Assembly (NCBI GenBank): GCA_029863605.1
Contig: JAOTVB010000001.1
Span: forward strand, 62,001 to 126,000
DNA length: 64,000 nucleotides
Direction of reading: 5' to 3'
Source: Myxococcales bacterium
GTDB taxonomy: Bacteria; Myxococcota_A; Polyangia; Polyangiales; Houyiibacteriaceae
Positions 15,845 to 23,431 of this stretch are shown piece by piece (within the stretch, counting starts at the first letter, position 1; every line of letters begins with the position of its first letter). The notes under the pieces are model-generated. The model did no database searches. It was not told the DNA's origin and saw only the letters and a list, made by a program, of their open reading frames with translations. Both the position numbers and the translations under genes were made by a program.

Positions 15845-15985
15845 GTAGTAAGCAAACCGTGGGAATGCTTACTGTTCTGGGGGGAACAGCGAGTTTTAAG
15901 CAGAAGACAGTGGTGGGGATTGCACCGTACTCACTCGGGGTCCGGATAACACTGTCAAAGTAAAGTTCGCAGGAGGCAGTACAAA
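15845..15985 (+). promoter_or_regulatory. Structured 5' leader of TolQ/ExbD module B
   Basis: The predicted 140-base leader contains three helices: AGTAAGCA/TGCTTACT (15847-15854 with 15866-15873), CTGTTC/GAACAG (15872-15877 with 15884-15889) and GACAGTG/CACTGTC (15906-15912 with 15950-15956). The first two share two bases. The word ACTGT occurs at both 15871 and 15951, and either copy could pair with ACAGT at 15907, so alternative folds are possible. A strong AGGAGG (15971-15976) sits 9 bases before the ATG. It may be a regulatory RNA element; no known riboswitch was recognised. Confidence 0.4.
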
Positions 15986-16636
15986 ATGGCCAAGTTGGCG
16001 TATCACTTTGAAGCGGGCGGATGGGCGATGTGGCTAATCCTCATTTGTCTCGTGGTTGCGATCGGCTTCACCGTCGAGCGCGCGATGTACCTCTACAAGT
16101 CGTCGATCGATAAAGACGAGTTCATCGCCAAGATGCAGAAGTGCATCACCGCCGGAGACGTGGCGGGGGCGATCAAGGTCTGCTCGGCAGAGCACAACCC
16201 GCTCGCTCGGATCGTCAAGCAGGGTTTGCTGAAAGTGAACCGGCCCGACGCCGAGGTGCAAGCGGCCATGGATGAAGCTGCTCTCAAAGAGCTTCCGCAG
16301 ATCGAGCGTCGCACGCCGTATCTCGGTCTGCTCGCAAACGTCGGTATGCTTTTTGGTCTTTTCGGAACCGTCGTCGGTTTGATCACCGCGTTCGGCGAGG
16401 TGGCCAAGGCCGATGCAGCCAGCAAGGCGACCGGTCTCGCAAAAGGCATCGAAGAAGCGATGAACTGCACTGCTTTCGGTCTCATCACGGCGGTTTTCGC
16501 GCTTCTGATGATGGGCATCCTGAATGGCAGGACGCAGAAGATCATCGATGACATCAACGCGGCGACCGTGCAGGTTCTGAACCTGGTGGTCGGGAACCGC
16601 TCTAAGGTCGATCTGCAAAACATGCCGGCCGAGTAG
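15986..16636 (+). CDS. MotA/TolQ/ExbB proton-channel protein (AglR-like), module B
   Basis: This 216-residue protein has three membrane helices (about 12-32, 112-134 and 155-178). It has the TolQ/ExbB signature region GLLANVGMLFGLFGTVVGLITAF in the second helix and a conserved Glu/Asn-rich third helix (EEAMNCTAFGLITAVFALL). It has an excellent ribosome site (AGGAGG) and starts an operon of four genes. It is expected to form a proton channel with the two ExbD proteins that follow. Compared with module A it lacks the extended C-terminus and keeps only family-level identity. Confidence 0.88.
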   Translation: MAKLAYHFEAGGWAMWLILICLVVAIGFTVERAMYLYKSSIDKDEFIAKMQKCITAGDVAGAIKVCSAEHNPLARIVKQGLLKVNRPDAEVQAAMDEAALKELPQIERRTPYLGLLANVGMLFGLFGTVVGLITAFGEVAKADAASKATGLAKGIEEAMNCTAFGLITAVFALLMMGILNGRTQKIIDDINAATVQVLNLVVGNRSKVDLQNMPAE

Positions 16637-16654
16637 CGGCGAAAGGGCGTCCAA

Positions 16655-17146
16655 GTGGCATCGATCGAAACAGGCGGAAGCGGCTCTGGGAAGAAAGCGG
16701 TCAATCAGGAAATCCCCCTGATTCCGTTTATCGACCTCCTGCTTTGCTGCGTGATGTTCTTGTTGGCGACCGCGGTCTGGAACCAGCTCGCCGCGATGAA
16801 CGCCAACCAGCAAGTCCCAGGGCAGGCCTCGACCGAGGATGCTCCACCCGAAGACGAAAAGGTGAAGCTCATCCTGCAGGTACGGAACTCCGGCTACGTG
16901 CTGGGGTCTTCGGCGGGGGAGAGCATCGATATCAAGAAGCGGGTCGTCGCTGACCAGCGCGAGTTCGATGTCGACGAGCTCGAAGCCAAGCTGGCGCAGT
17001 GGAAGCAAGCTTGGGACAAGCGCGAGGACTTGATCGTCGCGCCCGAAGATGGCGTCCGGTACGAGGACGTGATCGTGGCAATGGATGTCGCGTCAGCGGC
17101 CGGGTTCAAAGCCCTGTCGATGGCCGACGGAGCAGCGTTCCTGTAG
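16655..17146 (+). CDS. ExbD/TolR-family protein, module B first copy
   Basis: This 163-residue protein has a GTG start 18 bases after the TolQ-like gene. A Gly/Ser-rich N-terminus precedes the single membrane helix with the functional Asp27 (IPLIPFIDLLL). The periplasmic part is shorter than usual in strands and ends in a TolR-like alpha/beta unit (VRYEDVIVAMDVASAAGFKALSM). The Pro-Leu-Ile-Pro-Phe-Ile-Asp motif is identical in the next ExbD gene, suggesting that these two arose by duplication inside the module while specialising in their periplasmic parts. Confidence 0.82.
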   Translation: MASIETGGSGSGKKAVNQEIPLIPFIDLLLCCVMFLLATAVWNQLAAMNANQQVPGQASTEDAPPEDEKVKLILQVRNSGYVLGSSAGESIDIKKRVVADQREFDVDELEAKLAQWKQAWDKREDLIVAPEDGVRYEDVIVAMDVASAAGFKALSMADGAAFL

Positions 17147-17158
17147 GAGGGAAGAGCG

Positions 17159-17695
17159 ATGGCAATCAAACGGCCACAACCAGAGCTGCTTCACCACATT
17201 CCGCTGAGGTTCGTCCGGAACCGCGTTGCCGGTCATGGGCGAAAGGCGGTCGACCATCAGATCCCCTTGATTCCGTTCATCGACTTCTTGATCGTTCTCG
17301 TGATCTTCTTGCTGATGTCTTTCTCGGCATCCGGCGAGCTGATCGCCCAACAGCCGACCATTACCATGCCAGCGGCGTCGAACACCGAGCAGATCGAGAT
17401 CTCGCCGGTCGTGGCGGTCGACGAGCGCGTGATCACGCTCGACGGTAGCCGGGTCGCCGACACTCAGACGTTGGGCGCGACGGCTCAGGTCGATCGCATC
17501 GAGCCGCTCATTCAGGGGCTCGAGGCCGAAAAGCGCAAGTGGGAGACCATCCATCCTTCGGAGCCGTTTGCCGGGCAGGTCATCGTCCAGGCCGATCGCA
17601 ACATCGACTTCCGAGTCGTAAAGAAGGTGATGTTCTCCGCTGCTGCTGCAGGCTACGGAAACGTGAGCTTCGCGGTCAATCAGCGCGAAAAGTAG
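17159..17695 (+). CDS. ExbD/TolR-family protein, module B second copy
   Basis: This 178-residue protein starts at ATG 17159 after GGAGGGAAGAGCG, a good ribosome site. The membrane helix around 36-57 holds Asp42 in IPLIPFIDFLIV. The periplasmic domain has a clear TolR C-terminal core (GQVIVQADRNIDFRVVKKVM...NVSFAVNQREK). Together with the preceding copy and the TolQ-like channel it makes an AglRQS-type set. Conservation of the Asp in all four ExbD proteins of the region argues that both modules are working proton machines. Confidence 0.85.
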   Translation: MAIKRPQPELLHHIPLRFVRNRVAGHGRKAVDHQIPLIPFIDFLIVLVIFLLMSFSASGELIAQQPTITMPAASNTEQIEISPVVAVDERVITLDGSRVADTQTLGATAQVDRIEPLIQGLEAEKRKWETIHPSEPFAGQVIVQADRNIDFRVVKKVMFSAAAAGYGNVSFAVNQREK

Positions 17696-17708
17696 TACTG
17701 TTCTCACC

Positions 17709-18575
17709 ATGGGGCCCTCGGAGCTCACTCCTGCCGAGTTCGAAGGCGTTCGCAAGAACCGATACCGGCCCCGACTGCCGTGGAAGCGCATCGGTTTGTT
17801 GCTTGCGCTCGTGGCGCTGGTCGTCGGTGGCTACTTCTGGCGACAAAAGGTTCGCGCCGACGAGCTCCGAGAGCGGGTGTACACCCAGCACGCCAAGCAG
17901 GTGGCGCCAACGCTCCACGCGCTCGAAGAGACGCGCATCGACCTTCGCCGAAAGGCGCTGGACGCGAAGGCCGGAGCGGCAAATCGACTGGTCGAAGCCG
18001 AGGTTCCACTTTCGGCGCTGCACGACGAGAAGGTCATCTATCTGAAGGTGCTTGCAACCGACCTCGCCTCCGAAGAGGCGCTACAAACCGCGATCGAGGC
18101 AGACGAGGAAGACGCGGTTGGCGCTTGCCTAGGCCTCGACCTGATCGAGCTCTCAGCGCTTTCGGATGTGCCCGAGGTGCTGACCGCGAAATGGCTCGCC
18201 AGCGCCGAGGATACCAACGACATGATGCGGCTGAGCGTTCGCGAGGAACAGCTCACCCGGGCGATCGAACGAGAGCTTCCGGCGCTGCAAGAGCTGGTAC
18301 CCGCCGAGTATTTCCTCTTGTTGGTCGTTCAAGGGCAGAGCCGCCTTCGCGATCCCGTCGACGTGTTTCTGTGGGATCTCGTCGACGACCGGTTGGTACT
18401 TCGATCCCGGACGGAGAACCGTGGACGGCTGATCACCGTGCTCAGCCGGATCGGACCGAACACCGATGGGTCGCGCGCCAATGGCGATCCGATCGTCACG
18501 GCGGACTGCTCGATCGCGGCGCACATCAAGGCCCAGCTTGGAGAACCGACGATGGACCTAGCATCGTCGGACTGA
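17709..18575 (+). CDS. Single-pass membrane protein of module B, unknown function
   Basis: This 288-residue protein has a basic cytosolic N-terminus, one membrane helix (about 28-44, IGLLLALVALVVGGYFW) and a large exported domain. The exported part starts with a likely coiled coil (about 50-105, RVYTQHAKQVAPTLHALEETR) and continues as an alpha/beta domain with AACLGLDL-like and YFLLLVVQG segments. It starts 13 bases after the second ExbD and is probably the fourth gene of the operon. In TolQ/ExbD systems a further bitopic protein such as TonB or TolA transmits force to a partner, but no TonB box-like or Pro-rich spacer is seen. Its last 50 bases overlap the convergent peptidase gene. Confidence 0.5.
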   Translation: MGPSELTPAEFEGVRKNRYRPRLPWKRIGLLLALVALVVGGYFWRQKVRADELRERVYTQHAKQVAPTLHALEETRIDLRRKALDAKAGAANRLVEAEVPLSALHDEKVIYLKVLATDLASEEALQTAIEADEEDAVGACLGLDLIELSALSDVPEVLTAKWLASAEDTNDMMRLSVREEQLTRAIERELPALQELVPAEYFLLLVVQGQSRLRDPVDVFLWDLVDDRLVLRSRTENRGRLITVLSRIGPNTDGSRANGDPIVTADCSIAAHIKAQLGEPTMDLASSD

Positions 18576-20814
18576 CCTGCCCGGTTTGGGCGTACTCGAT
18601 CCGCTCTATCCAGCGCTGTGCGTCGGCGGCGGCGGCCGGGCTGATCGACTTGCGCCGTTGCCAAACCTCTTGCGACTCGGCATAGGCATCTTCTGCAAAG
18701 AGTGCGACGCCGAGCATGTGTCCCAGCTCGCGCTCCAAACGCTCGGTCGGAACCCCAAGTGCCTCGGCTTCTTGCAGCAAGGGCAGCGCTAGACCGTATC
18801 GCCCCTGGAACAACAACTGCCTTCCCTCGAGATACCGCCCCAGGCCATCGGTTCTCGCGTCGGCCAAAGCCTGCGCGATGTGGACCGCGACCGGTGGTGA
18901 AGGCGGCTCGATCAGCATCTGGTACACGAGCGCCTGCTCCTCGGGGCTTCCGGCAAGGGCGAGCTTCTTCACTTCGCTTTGCCTGGCAGGACCGTCGGTC
19001 CGGGGAATCGAAAGAAGCTCGTCGTAGAGCGCCGCTGCCTGTGCGAGATCGCCCAGCGTCCAGATCGCGTCGGCGAATTGCTCGAGGGCGTTTGCAACGA
19101 TCGGCTTCGGTGCATTCATCGCCGCGCGGAGGGCATCGAGCTCGGTGCGGGCTTGCGCTTCATTGCCGGTTCTCGCTAGTGCGCCGATCAGCGCGGCGTG
19201 CGCTTGGGGGTCGTTCATATCGACATCCAAAATCGCACGGCAAGTCTCGAGGGTGCGCGTGTCATCGCGCGCAGCTGCGTCACCAGCCAGGTCTGCCCGG
19301 AGCTTTGCCAAACGGTGCGGGCAGACCGCAGCGAAAATGCTCGGCTCCGCGAGGGCGACTTCGGCGATACCGCGTTCGTGATCGGTCACCTGTACCTTGG
19401 AAAGATAGGCGTGCCACTCCGTTTCGAGGGTATCGAGGTCGTCGATCGCACCGTCGCGATAATCGCGTAGGAACGAGTCGGTGCCACGGGTCACGATCAG
19501 AAACCGCATGAGAGACCCCGCAGCCATATAGGCGCGCCTGGGCGGCAGAGCGCTGAATCGAAGGCCCGTCAAGCTTCCGGCCGGAGGCAGCTCATCACGA
19601 TCGAGCATGATTCGCGACCACTGATCGGGATCCATGTCGTCGCGTAGGTCCCAGGCGAGCGCCACGGCTGCCCCTTCGATGACGCCGGGGTTCGGGAGCA
19701 GACCCCCGAAGCGTCCAGCGACCGAGAATGGACCCATGGCTGCGTCTTTGAGCACCGCGTGGGCCACTTCGTGTCCAAGCACGGGGTGCGGCCAGCCACC
19801 GACCTGTAGATAGACCTCGCTGCGCCAGGGCTTGGCGATCAAAGTTCGGCCTACCCCGATCAGCGCCTTCTTCTCGTCCCGAGTTCGGAAGAAATACGCC
19901 GTCACCGGCTCCGTCGATTCGAGACCGAGCAGACTCCGCGTCCGCGCGACCTGAAAGTCGCAGTCTTCGACGAGGCGCTTTGCGTTCGGTGGGGGCGTCT
20001 CTCGGGGCATGTAGACCACGCAGTGCTTGCCCGACTCGCTCTTTCCCAGCCGTTCCGAGAGATAATCCGCAGTGATCCAGAAACCGAGGTGGTTGCCGAC
20101 CGAATACGAACCCGCGACGAGCCCCAGCATGGCAAGGCCCACGACGAGAGTGCCCGGTCGGTAACGCCACCCGCGTCCGAAATGGAGGAGCTCGGAGACT
20201 CGATCCCAGAGCGCGTCGAAGAGCAGCACCAACGCGACGGTCGTGACCAGGGTGACACTCCTGTAGGTGAGATACCGCTCTGGGATGGGAACGAAGTCGT
20301 CGTAGATCGCGCCTGGGAAATATCCTGCGAATGCCCCGAAGACGTAGACCGTCGGCGTCGTATAGAAAGCCCAGAGGCCCCACAGAAGGCCGCCGATGGG
20401 CACCGCGGCCGCCACCCATGGAGACCAACGCGAACTCGGCAACAGGGCGGCGACCCAGACCCCCGTGACCGCCGCCAACGCACACCCGATCGCGGGGCCC
20501 AACACCATGAAAGCCAAGCCCTCCCAAGGCGCACACTGGCGCACACGAAGGGAGTTCAACGCCAGAATTACTACGGGAATGGACCAAATGACGAGCCCGC
20601 TGCCTATCGCACGAGACATCAGGTCGATGCCCCGCACTGCGCCTTCTCGGCGCTGGTAGTTGGCTGCGGTGGCGGCGACCCACGGTGGCAAGAGGATGCC
20701 CAAGGCGAGCGCGCTTTCGACTCCATGTACACCGAGCAATGGATTGAGGGCCAGCGCGGTGCCGACGACGACTCCAACCAAAGCGGACAACCAAAACGTG
20801 AGCGATGTCGTCAC
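18526..20814 (-). CDS. Polytopic membrane metallopeptidase (MA-type) with C-terminal TPR region
   Basis: This 762-residue protein begins with about seven hydrophobic helices (1-265). A soluble domain follows with a gluzincin motif GHEVAHAVLKDA (HExxH, about 345-350) and a downstream Glu (GVIEGAAVALA, about 378) that would be the third zinc ligand, as in peptidase MA/M1-type families. From about 490 to the end there are helical tetratricopeptide-like repeats (PQAHAALIGALARTG, DLAQAAALYDELLS). The zinc site probably lies in the periplasm or membrane face. It starts 3 bases after the lon stop, so it is probably co-transcribed with that quality-control protease. Substrates are unknown. Confidence 0.7.
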   Translation of the reverse strand: MTTSLTFWLSALVGVVVGTALALNPLLGVHGVESALALGILLPPWVAATAANYQRREGAVRGIDLMSRAIGSGLVIWSIPVVILALNSLRVRQCAPWEGLAFMVLGPAIGCALAAVTGVWVAALLPSSRWSPWVAAAVPIGGLLWGLWAFYTTPTVYVFGAFAGYFPGAIYDDFVPIPERYLTYRSVTLVTTVALVLLFDALWDRVSELLHFGRGWRYRPGTLVVGLAMLGLVAGSYSVGNHLGFWITADYLSERLGKSESGKHCVVYMPRETPPPNAKRLVEDCDFQVARTRSLLGLESTEPVTAYFFRTRDEKKALIGVGRTLIAKPWRSEVYLQVGGWPHPVLGHEVAHAVLKDAAMGPFSVAGRFGGLLPNPGVIEGAAVALAWDLRDDMDPDQWSRIMLDRDELPPAGSLTGLRFSALPPRRAYMAAGSLMRFLIVTRGTDSFLRDYRDGAIDDLDTLETEWHAYLSKVQVTDHERGIAEVALAEPSIFAAVCPHRLAKLRADLAGDAAARDDTRTLETCRAILDVDMNDPQAHAALIGALARTGNEAQARTELDALRAAMNAPKPIVANALEQFADAIWTLGDLAQAAALYDELLSIPRTDGPARQSEVKKLALAGSPEEQALVYQMLIEPPSPPVAVHIAQALADARTDGLGRYLEGRQLLFQGRYGLALPLLQEAEALGVPTERLERELGHMLGVALFAEDAYAESQEVWQRRKSISPAAAADAQRWIERIEYAQTGQVSPTMLGPSSVLQAGP

Positions 20815-20817
20815 GGC

Positions 20818-23181
20818 CTATTCGGCGGCCGCCGGCGCGGTCGTGGGATCGGGCGCTGAGACCAGGTCCAGTATCTCGTCGACTCGGGACACGAGGCAGA
20901 TCTCGATCCCTTCGCGGATCTCCTGGGGGACCTCCTCGAGGTCTGGCTCGTTGCGTTTCGGCAACAGGATCCGCCTCACGCCTGCGCGATAGGCAGCGAG
21001 GCACTTTTCTTTGATTCCGCCGACCCTGAGCACGTTGCCGCGCAGAGTGATCTCGCCGCTCATCGCGACGTCGGGTCGTACCTTGAGCTCAGTGAGCACC
21101 GAAGCAAGTGCCACGTAGAGCGGGACACCGGCCGACGCGCCGTCTTTAGGAGTCGCACCAGCCGGCAGGTGGACGTGAATGTCGATGTGGCTAACGAAGT
21201 CCTCTGCAAGGCCGAGCTCCTCGGCCCGCGCTCGGACGAAAGTAAACGCCGCAGCCGCCGACTCTTTGAGGACGTCGCCCATGCTGCCAGTCAGGTGAAG
21301 CTTGCCGGTCCCCGGCATTCGAGTGGCTTCGACGAAGAGTAGGTCTCCTCCAGCCGGCGTCCACGCCAAACCCGTTGCGACTCCAGGGCGAGCGGCCCGC
21401 TCCGGTCGTTGCCTCTTCGCCTTGGCGGCGCCCAAGACCTCCGCGATGAACGGCGGATCGGCCATAATCGACACGTCTTCTCCGTTTGCAAGGCGCACCG
21501 CCACCGCGCGGCACACTGCCGCAGCCTGTTGCTCGAGCTTTCGAACCCCCGCTTCATGTGTGTACGATTCAACCATGACGTCGATCGCTTCGTCCGAAAA
21601 GTCGAGCCGCTCGATCGAAAGACCGTGCTCGTGCAGCTGCCTCGGAACGAGGAAGTCGCGCGCGATGGAACGCTTCTCCCGAGGTGTGTAGCCCGGAATT
21701 TCGATGACTTCCATTCGATCGAGCAGCGGGCTCGGAATCGTGCTCCGCTGATTGGCCGTTGCGATGAACATCACCTTGCTCAGATCGAAAGGCGCGTCGA
21801 TGTAGTGGTCGGTGAACTGATGGTTCTGCTCTGGGTCGAGCACCTCGAGGAGCGCGCTCGAAGGGTCGCCGCGCTGGTCTCGTCCGAGCTTGTCGATTTC
21901 GTCGAGGATCATCACCGGGTTGTTCGACGCCGCTTTCTTTAGCCCTGAGATGATACGTCCGGGGAAAGCGCCTACGTATGTGCGTCGGTGCCCACGGATC
22001 TCGGCTTCGTCGTAAACGCCACCGAGCGACACGCGAACGAACTGCCTGCCGGCGGCTCGGGCAATCGATCGTGCAAGAGACGTCTTGCCGACTCCAGGAG
22101 GACCGACGAAACAGAGAATCGGAGCGCGACCGTCCCGCCGGAGCTTTCGGACTGCGATGTATTCCACGATGCGCTTCTTGGGCTTCTCGAGGCCGTAGTG
22201 ATCTTCGTCGAGTACAGTCCGAGCCGCCGTCACATCCAAGCGGTCGGGCGTGGATTTCTTCCAGGGGAGGTCAGCAAGCCATTCGACGTACGAGCGAGCG
22301 ACTTGGTATTCGCTGCTTGCGGTATTCATGTTGCTCATGCGTCGCAGCTCTCGCTTGGCCGATTGCTCGGCGTCCGAAGGGAGGCCCGACAGGGCGATCC
22401 GCTCGCGAAGGGCCTCGATATCGTCCTCGTCGACATCGGTTTCGCCGAGCTCACGTCGAATGGCCTTGACCTGCTGTCGGAGTAGGTACTCCCTTTGCGA
22501 GCTGGACATTTCCTCTTCGACCATGGTTGATATCTCTTGCTTCACTCGCAAGACTTCGTTCTGGCGTTGGACCTGGTCGAGCACCTTTCGAATGCGGTCG
22601 CGTACATCGAGGGTCTCGAGCACCTCTTGCTTGGACTCGTTCGATACTGGGAGGTTCGATTCGATCAGGTCCGCTAGGGCGCCTGGCTCTCGCACGTTGT
22701 CGAGGATGTGAAGCGACTCGCGCGACGCGGTGGGCAGGTCGTTCAGAAGCCGGCGCGCAGATTCGCGCAAGTGCGCCGAGAGCGCCTCGATTTCGACATC
22801 GACGACGGGAGCCTCGCGGAATCGCTGCACGCGGGCTCGCATCGTAGGGTGGCGGCCGAGGGGTTCTTCGATACGCATCCGGCTGACGCCCTGGAGCACC
22901 ACGCTGTACTGCCCCGAGTTCAAGCGGATCACTTTCAGGACGCGCGCGATCGTTCCGGTCTGATAGACCTGCTCGAACGTGGGATCCTCCACTTCGGGCT
23001 TGTGCTGGGTCACCACTCCGATCGCAGGTCGCTCGCGGCCACACGCCTCCTCGATCAAGCGGACCGAACGCGCGCGACCCACGTTGACCGGTACGACCGT
23101 CGCCGGAAACAACACTGAGTTCCGAAGCGGCAGGATCGGCAAGATCGGCTCGGCGCCTGCTGGAAAGATCGAGTCCGACAT
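20818..23181 (-). CDS. lon: ATP-dependent Lon protease
   Basis: Lon unfolds and degrades damaged or regulatory proteins in the cytosol. The 787-residue protein is full length. The N-terminal substrate domain (PILPLRNSVLFPATVVPV) is followed by the Walker A motif GPPGVGKTS (about 358-366), Walker B (VMILDEIDKLG), and the protease domain. The Ser-Lys dyad is in PKDGASAG (Ser about 682; most Lon have DGPSAG) and GGIKEK (Lys about 723). The GDVLKESA element is also conserved. It heads an operon with the MA-type membrane peptidase. In Myxococcus two Lon proteins (LonV, LonD) exist and this cannot be told apart here. Confidence 0.97.
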   Translation of the reverse strand: MSDSIFPAGAEPILPILPLRNSVLFPATVVPVNVGRARSVRLIEEACGRERPAIGVVTQHKPEVEDPTFEQVYQTGTIARVLKVIRLNSGQYSVVLQGVSRMRIEEPLGRHPTMRARVQRFREAPVVDVEIEALSAHLRESARRLLNDLPTASRESLHILDNVREPGALADLIESNLPVSNESKQEVLETLDVRDRIRKVLDQVQRQNEVLRVKQEISTMVEEEMSSSQREYLLRQQVKAIRRELGETDVDEDDIEALRERIALSGLPSDAEQSAKRELRRMSNMNTASSEYQVARSYVEWLADLPWKKSTPDRLDVTAARTVLDEDHYGLEKPKKRIVEYIAVRKLRRDGRAPILCFVGPPGVGKTSLARSIARAAGRQFVRVSLGGVYDEAEIRGHRRTYVGAFPGRIISGLKKAASNNPVMILDEIDKLGRDQRGDPSSALLEVLDPEQNHQFTDHYIDAPFDLSKVMFIATANQRSTIPSPLLDRMEVIEIPGYTPREKRSIARDFLVPRQLHEHGLSIERLDFSDEAIDVMVESYTHEAGVRKLEQQAAAVCRAVAVRLANGEDVSIMADPPFIAEVLGAAKAKRQRPERAARPGVATGLAWTPAGGDLLFVEATRMPGTGKLHLTGSMGDVLKESAAAAFTFVRARAEELGLAEDFVSHIDIHVHLPAGATPKDGASAGVPLYVALASVLTELKVRPDVAMSGEITLRGNVLRVGGIKEKCLAAYRAGVRRILLPKRNEPDLEEVPQEIREGIEICLVSRVDEILDLVSAPDPTTAPAAAE

Positions 23182-23282
23182 TGGATTTGCCTAACGATAT
23201 TCGAGATGTACGGTGCCAGCAACGCGGCGCTGCAGCCGGGTAGCGCGGTGAGCCGAGGGCTGGTATCAATCGGGCGCCCGAG

Positions 23283-23429
23283 ATGCTGGAAAAGAAGCTA
23301 ATGAGGGGTGCGGGTGTGCTCGGTCTGGCAGCGCTTGGCGGCTGTCACGGCGGGATCACGCTTCACACGATTGTACTGCTGATTTCGCTCGGTATCTTCG
23401 TGAGCACGATCTTGCTGGATCGATCCTAG
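23283..23429 (+). CDS. Small (48-residue) predicted lipoprotein or membrane protein
   Basis: An ATG at 23283 opens a 48-codon frame ending TAG at 23427-23429, only 2 bases before the GTG of the next gene. The N-terminus is MLEKKLMRG, then a hydrophobic stretch ending in a lipobox (LGGC, Cys21). A short HGG linker leads to a second hydrophobic segment (HTIVLLISLGIFVSTILL) and a charged end (DRS). No strong ribosome site is seen (only GAG near). The frame is compatible with a real small lipoprotein that is anchored and possibly spans the membrane. It is too short for most gene finders, and its tight linkage to the TIGR04552-like gene supports co-translation. Confidence 0.5.
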   Translation: MLEKKLMRGAGVLGLAALGGCHGGITLHTIVLLISLGIFVSTILLDRS

Positions 23430-23431
23430 CC

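Larger units (their letters stand above)
15556..15985. other. 430-base control region between the two divergent TolQ/ExbD modules
   Basis: No convincing coding sequence is present. The region holds a candidate promoter for each direction, two short hairpins (GGGGCAGACCCC at 15678-15689, GGGG/CCCC at 15698-15711) and a folded leader before the plus-strand module. The short open frames here have no ribosome sites or family resemblance. It is lower in GC near 15800-15960 than its surroundings. Confidence 0.8.
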
